Part shown: positions 60,259 through 64,000 of the stretch, one piece after another
How positions within the stretch are numbered: position 1 is the stretch's first letter
Layout: each line of letters opens with the position of its first letter
From: Roseiarcus sp963824475
Lineage (GTDB): Bacteria; Pseudomonadota; Alphaproteobacteria; Rhizobiales; Beijerinckiaceae
Assembly: GCA_963824475.1 (NCBI GenBank)
Contig: CAWGPR010000007.1
Location: 248,001-312,000 of the forward strand
Direction: 5' to 3'
DNA length: 64,000 nt
Notes under the pieces: model-generated
Database searches by the model: none
The model's input: the letters and a program-made list of their open reading frames with translations, nothing else
Told to the model about the DNA's origin: nothing
Position numbers and translations under genes: made by a program

Positions 60259-60926
60259 TGCTGCTTTTGATCAAGCGGCGCCTTGACCAATATCGATTGC
60301 GGAATCCCGAGTTTCGCTTCCTGTTCGAGCGCCCGCCCCCGGACGAGGCGGTGGCGATCGACTGCGAGACGACGGGGCTCGATACGCGACGGGACGACAT
60401 CGTGACCATCGCGGCCGTGCCCATTCATGGCTCCCGTATCCTGGCGAGCCGTCGGTTCGAGGCGATGGTCCGCCCCAGCGCCAGGATGAAGGCGGAGGCG
60501 ATCAAAACGCATCGGCTGCGCGAAGGCGACGTGGCCGGCGGCCGGAGGATCGAGGACGTGCTGCCGGAGCTGTTGCGCTTCATCGGCTCGCGGCCGCTGG
60601 TCGGCTATTATCTCGAATTCGACATCGCCATGATCAACAGGCCGATGCGGCGCCTCATCGGGATCGCGCTTCCCAACGCCCGGATCGAGGTCTCCCGGCT
60701 CTATTATGAGCGCAAGTATGGCGACGCGCCGCCGGGCGCTGAGGTCGATTTGCGGTTCGCCGCCATCGTCGCGGACCTCGGCTTGCCGGCCCTCGACCAG
60801 CATGACGCCGCATCCGACGCCCTCATGGCGGCGATGATGTACGTTTGCCTCAGCGATCTCAGGCGGCGCAGGGTCCGCATCCCGCGCCGGCGCTTAAGGC
60901 CCATCGTCCACTTCGGCGGCGCGTGA
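60258..60926 (+). CDS. DnaQ-like 3'-5' exonuclease
   Basis: A 222-residue DEDDh exonuclease. Active-site residues: VAIDCETTGLDTRRD (D, E), VGYYLEFDIAMIN (D), and DQHDAASDALMAAM (H, D). It resembles the epsilon/RNase T group as a stand-alone protein; the substrate could be DNA or RNA. It starts within the stop of the DUF294 gene (TGATG), and the pair DUF294-exonuclease is frequently found together in other proteobacteria. Confidence 0.9.
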   Translation: MLLLIKRRLDQYRLRNPEFRFLFERPPPDEAVAIDCETTGLDTRRDDIVTIAAVPIHGSRILASRRFEAMVRPSARMKAEAIKTHRLREGDVAGGRRIEDVLPELLRFIGSRPLVGYYLEFDIAMINRPMRRLIGIALPNARIEVSRLYYERKYGDAPPGAEVDLRFAAIVADLGLPALDQHDAASDALMAAMMYVCLSDLRRRRVRIPRRRLRPIVHFGGA

Positions 60927-60962
60927 GCATTCTCGCGCGCGGCCGCCATCCGCCCCGAGCGG

Positions 60963-62582
60963 TCAGAAAATCTGGCGGAAGATAACGTACAGCAGGCCGG
61001 CCATGAGCATCGCCGCCGGCAGCGTCAGCACCCAGGCCATGGCGATGCTGCGCACCGTCGACCATTGCATTCCCGAACCATTGGCCACCATCGTCCCGGC
61101 GACGCCGGACGACAGAACGTGGGTCGTCGACACCGGCAGGCCGAAGCCGTCGGCCGCGCCAATCGTCGCCGCGGCGATGATTTCCGCCGCCGCGCCCTGG
61201 CCGTAGGTCAGGTGGGTCTTGCCGATTTTTTCGCCGACCGTGATGACGATCCGCTTCCATCCGACCATCGTGCCGAGACCGAGCGCGATCGCCACACAGA
61301 TCTTGACCCACAACGGGATGAACTTGGTCGAGAAATCGAGCTGCTTCTTGAAGTCGGCGATTTGCCCCTTCTCCGCGGCCGTCAGCTCGTTCTCCTTGTC
61401 CTTCGCCAGAACGCGGAAAGCCTCAGAGGTGAGATACATGTCGTTGCGAAGATTCTCGACCTTGTCGAGCGGCGTATGGGCGACGGAGCCGTATTGTTGG
61501 ACCTGGTCGCTTATCTGTTTCACCAGCACCGCGAGCGACGGATAGGTGCCTTCTGAGATCTGATGGGCGTGGATGTAATCTGTCACCGCCGGGCGCGGAT
61601 CGCCGATGATGTTGTATCCGGCGCCATGGGCTTCGACGATCTTCGAAGCCGCCTGCGCCGCGGCGATGAACTGCGCGGCATGATTTTCCGGTGGCGAGCG
61701 GTTGAGCGCATAGGCCGTCGGCGCGACGCCAATCAGGATCAGCATGATGAGGCCCATGCCCTTCTGGCCGTCATTGGAGCCGTGAAAGAACGAGACCAGC
61801 GTGCAGGTGAGCACGAGCAAGCCGCGGATCCAAAGCGTCGGCGGCTTGTTGGTGGTCGGGGCGGTGTAAAGCTCCGGCGCGCGGATGACCGCCTTCATTA
61901 TGAGGAGCAGTATCGCAGAGAGGACAAAGCCGAACAGCGGCGAGAACAGTAGGGCCTCGCCGACCTTGGTCACCTGGTCCCAATCCACGCCGGAGGTGCC
62001 GTCCTTGCCGCGAATCAGTGCGTTGGCGACGCCGACGCCGACGATCGAGCCGATCAGGGTGTGCGAACTCGAGGCGGGAATGCCAAGCCACCACGTGCCC
62101 AGGTTCCAGATGATCGCGGCGATGAGCAGCGCGAACACCATCGCGTATCCGGCGCTGGAGCCGACCTGAAGAATGAGCTCGACCGGCAGCAGCGAGACGA
62201 TGCCGAAGGCCACCGCGCCACTCGAGGCCAAAACGCCGAGGAGATTCCAGCAGCCCGACCACACAACCGCAATCTGGGCCGGCAAAGCGTGGGTGTAGAT
62301 GACGGTCGCGACGGCGTTGGCGGTGTCGTGGAAGCCGTTGACGAATTCGAAGCCGAGCGCGATCAGCATCGCAACGCCGAGCAGGAGGAACGGCAGAATC
62401 GTCGTGGGTCCGCCGCCGGCCGCCGAAATGTCCGATCGGATCGAATAGGCCATGTAGAACAGGCCGAGGGCGAGGACGGCGAGGAGGATGAGCGCCAATC
62501 GAATGTCGAACGGGTGATCGAGGTGCGGCTTCACCGGCGCTTCGGCGCCTGGGCCGAGTCGAGCGTCGAATGCGGCGGACAT
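60963..62582 (-). CDS. pit: PiT-family inorganic phosphate transporter
   Basis: A 539-residue transporter that couples phosphate to H+ or metal-phosphate. About ten membrane segments. The PiT signature GFELVNGFHDTANAV-type is seen as GFEFVNGFHDTANAVATVIY and a second as FFHGSNDGQKGMGLIMLILI. A long hydrophilic loop lies in the middle (residues about 320-420, e.g. GAGYNIIGDPRPAVTDYIHA). Length is larger than the E. coli Pit type because of that loop. It lies alone, convergent with the exonuclease gene. Confidence 0.93.
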   Translation of the reverse strand: MSAAFDARLGPGAEAPVKPHLDHPFDIRLALILLAVLALGLFYMAYSIRSDISAAGGGPTTILPFLLLGVAMLIALGFEFVNGFHDTANAVATVIYTHALPAQIAVVWSGCWNLLGVLASSGAVAFGIVSLLPVELILQVGSSAGYAMVFALLIAAIIWNLGTWWLGIPASSSHTLIGSIVGVGVANALIRGKDGTSGVDWDQVTKVGEALLFSPLFGFVLSAILLLIMKAVIRAPELYTAPTTNKPPTLWIRGLLVLTCTLVSFFHGSNDGQKGMGLIMLILIGVAPTAYALNRSPPENHAAQFIAAAQAASKIVEAHGAGYNIIGDPRPAVTDYIHAHQISEGTYPSLAVLVKQISDQVQQYGSVAHTPLDKVENLRNDMYLTSEAFRVLAKDKENELTAAEKGQIADFKKQLDFSTKFIPLWVKICVAIALGLGTMVGWKRIVITVGEKIGKTHLTYGQGAAAEIIAAATIGAADGFGLPVSTTHVLSSGVAGTMVANGSGMQWSTVRSIAMAWVLTLPAAMLMAGLLYVIFRQIF

Positions 62583-62832
62583 GAGGGCTCCTTGGCGCTT
62601 TTCAGCCTCTTCTATCGCGAGCGGCTATGACAGGAATGTGAAGGTTGCGCCCAAGGCCGAGGCCCGCGCGCGGCCGATCGTGCCGATCGCGGGCCGCATA
62701 CGACGGAAGTGGCATTGCCAAATCGCGGCGGATGGGCGATTTTCACTTCCGATCCGCGGAACAGCGGGCGCCCGGCCGTCCGAGGCGAGGAGCGATCGGC
62801 GGCTTTGGCGAAGCAAGGGATGGAAGCGCCTG
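62583..62832. other. intergenic between pit and MFS gene
   Basis: About 250 bases containing the divergent promoters of the PiT gene and the MFS gene. No gene or repeat is recognised. Confidence 0.4.
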
Positions 62833-64000
62833 ATGAGCCTATTGTCGTTTCTCGACCGTAGCCATTCGATCGCCAAGCCGGGGTTCAACCGGTGGATGGT
62901 CCCGCCTGCGGCCCTCTGCATTCACCTTTGCATCGGCCAGGTCTATGCCTTCAGCGTCTTCAATCTGCCGATGACCAAGCTGATCGGCATCGCCAAATCC
63001 GCTCCGGATGACTGGAAGCTCACCGAGCTCGGCTGGATTTTCTCCCTTGCTATTTTCTTCCTTGGCTTTTCCGCCGCAGTGCTCGGCCGCTGGGTCGAGG
63101 AAGGCGGGCCGCGCCGCACGATGTTCGCGGCCGCGCTGTGCTTCGGCGGCGGCTTTCTCGTCAGCGCCTACGGGGTGTGGATCCATCAGCTTTGGATCGT
63201 CTATCTCGGCTACGGCGTGCTCGGCGGCATCGGCCTGGGACTCGGCTACATTTCGCCGGTCTCGACCTTGATCAAATGGTTCCCCGACCGGCCGGGGATG
63301 GCGACCGGCATGGCGATCATGGGTTTCGGCGGCGGCGCGATGATCGCCTCCCCCCTTTCGGTCTGGCTCATGAGCGTGTTCTCGACGCCCACCCATGTCG
63401 GGGTCGCCAAGACCTTTGTGGTGCTTGGGATCGTCTATGCTGTCTTCATGCTGGTTGGGTCGGCGATCGTGCGCGTGCCGGCGTCGGGATGGAAGCCTGC
63501 AGGATTCGTTCCGGCGGCCCAGCCGCGGAAGCTGATCACCAACCGGGACGTCTATGTCTACCAGGCGCTGAAGACGCCGCAGTTCTGGCTGATCTGGATG
63601 GTGCTGTGCCTGAACGTGACGGCGGGAATCGGCGTGCTCGGCCAGGCTTCGGCGATGAGCCAGGAAATGTTCCCGGGCCGCGTCACCGCCGCCGCCGCCG
63701 GCGGTTTCGTCGGGCTGCTCAGCATCTTCAACATGGCTGGACGATTCTTCTGGGCCTCGACGTCCGATTATATCGGCCGCAAGAACACCTATTTCGTGTT
63801 CTTCGTTCTGGGATTTATTCTTTATGCGCTCGTGCCGTATTTCGGCGGCCACGGCAATCTGCCGCTGTTCATCCTATGCTTCCTCGTCATCATCAGCATG
63901 TATGGCGGCGGCTTCGCCACCGTGCCGGCTTACCTCAAGGACATGTTCGGCACGCGCTATGTCGGCGCGATCCACGGGTGGCTCATCACGGCGTGGTCGG
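62833..64000 (+). CDS. OFA-family MFS transporter, 3' end outside window
   Basis: The frame runs from ATG 62833 to the window end without a stop (389 residues seen). It belongs to the oxalate/formate antiporter group of the MFS: VPPAALCIHLCIGQVYAFSV, IFSLAIFFLGFSAAVLGRWV, GVLGGIGLGLGYISPVSTLI, WFPDRPGMATGMAIMGFGGG, and FNMAGRFFWASTSDYIGRK after the central loop. It should move a small organic acid such as oxalate, formate or lactate. At least 20-60 residues are missing at the C-terminus. The minus-strand frame opposite it is a shadow. Confidence 0.9.
   Translation, partial: MSLLSFLDRSHSIAKPGFNRWMVPPAALCIHLCIGQVYAFSVFNLPMTKLIGIAKSAPDDWKLTELGWIFSLAIFFLGFSAAVLGRWVEEGGPRRTMFAAALCFGGGFLVSAYGVWIHQLWIVYLGYGVLGGIGLGLGYISPVSTLIKWFPDRPGMATGMAIMGFGGGAMIASPLSVWLMSVFSTPTHVGVAKTFVVLGIVYAVFMLVGSAIVRVPASGWKPAGFVPAAQPRKLITNRDVYVYQALKTPQFWLIWMVLCLNVTAGIGVLGQASAMSQEMFPGRVTAAAAGGFVGLLSIFNMAGRFFWASTSDYIGRKNTYFVFFVLGFILYALVPYFGGHGNLPLFILCFLVIISMYGGGFATVPAYLKDMFGTRYVGAIHGWLITAWS

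Noticed and set aside
62839..63852. 337-codon minus-strand frame
   Set aside because: Antisense to the MFS transporter; rich in Arg, His, Glu as shadows of membrane proteins are.

Overview
The window is GC-rich chromosomal DNA of an alphaproteobacterium, most probably a member of the Hyphomicrobiales (Rhizobiales). The main pointers are the CtrA-circuit proteins RcdA (DUF1465) and SciP (DUF1153), the alphaproteobacterial small proteins DUF1192 and DUF1344, a fused CysN/CysC beside CysD, Entner-Doudoroff dehydratase Edd, and TTAA-N7-TTAA type CtrA boxes. No rRNA or other species-level marker is present, so the genus is not called. About 64 protein genes, two tRNAs, several repeat families and a few gene remnants can be supported.

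Layout. 1-2.4 kb: the 3' part of an IS91-family transposase, a perfect-looking tandem 319-bp duplication of the sequence behind it, then remnants of xseA and of an adenylate-cyclase gene joined head-on. 2.6-10.2 kb: a secretin-type N-domain protein, edd, a Sel1 protein coupled to a ThiE-like protein, rcdA, DUF1192-mnmA, and a lytic transglycosylase. Between rcdA and DUF1192 lie a perfect CtrA box and a candidate anti-Shine-Dalgarno small RNA. 10.4-20.4 kb: sciP behind a CtrA-type box, an SDR, a class III cyclase-TPR protein, a serine hydrolase, mtgA, a GST, cysD-cysNC and rpe. 20.6-31.3 kb: gabD, a HIRAN/membrane protein pair, marR and an acyl-CoA ligase with livMGF, then a run of exported proteins (DUF4105, DUF1344, a PIMT homologue, a dienelactone hydrolase).

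31.5-45.5 kb: a membrane hydrolase, a broken ASCH gene, a repeat-flanked GIY-YIG gene, divergent serB/miaA, ligA behind a CtrA-type box, a HEPN protein with an unknown overlapping partner, a GNAT - RimK-like ATP-grasp - B12-type radical SAM run, and a HigBA toxin-antitoxin pair. 45.5-51.4 kb: a DUF4239 membrane protein, tRNA-Gly and tRNA-Trp, accA, uxuA, and a low-GC TIR-domain protein. 51.4-64 kb: trpF-trpB (trpF carrying a repeat-encoded C-terminal extension, trpA absent), a ModE-type regulator, a branched-chain aminotransferase, a tightly overlapped M20 peptidase - Nudix - FolP/FolK fusion operon, a cNMP/CBS/DUF294 protein coupled to a DnaQ-like exonuclease, a PiT phosphate transporter, and an OFA-family MFS transporter cut by the window end.

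Themes. Housekeeping metabolism dominates (sulfate activation, Entner-Doudoroff and pentose phosphate steps, tryptophan, folate, fatty acid and tRNA modification). The parts most likely to repay attention are the CtrA-linked small RNA candidate, the GNAT/ATP-grasp/radical SAM cluster, the HEPN pair, the TIR gene where trpA would be expected, and the palindromic repeat read in frame by trpF.
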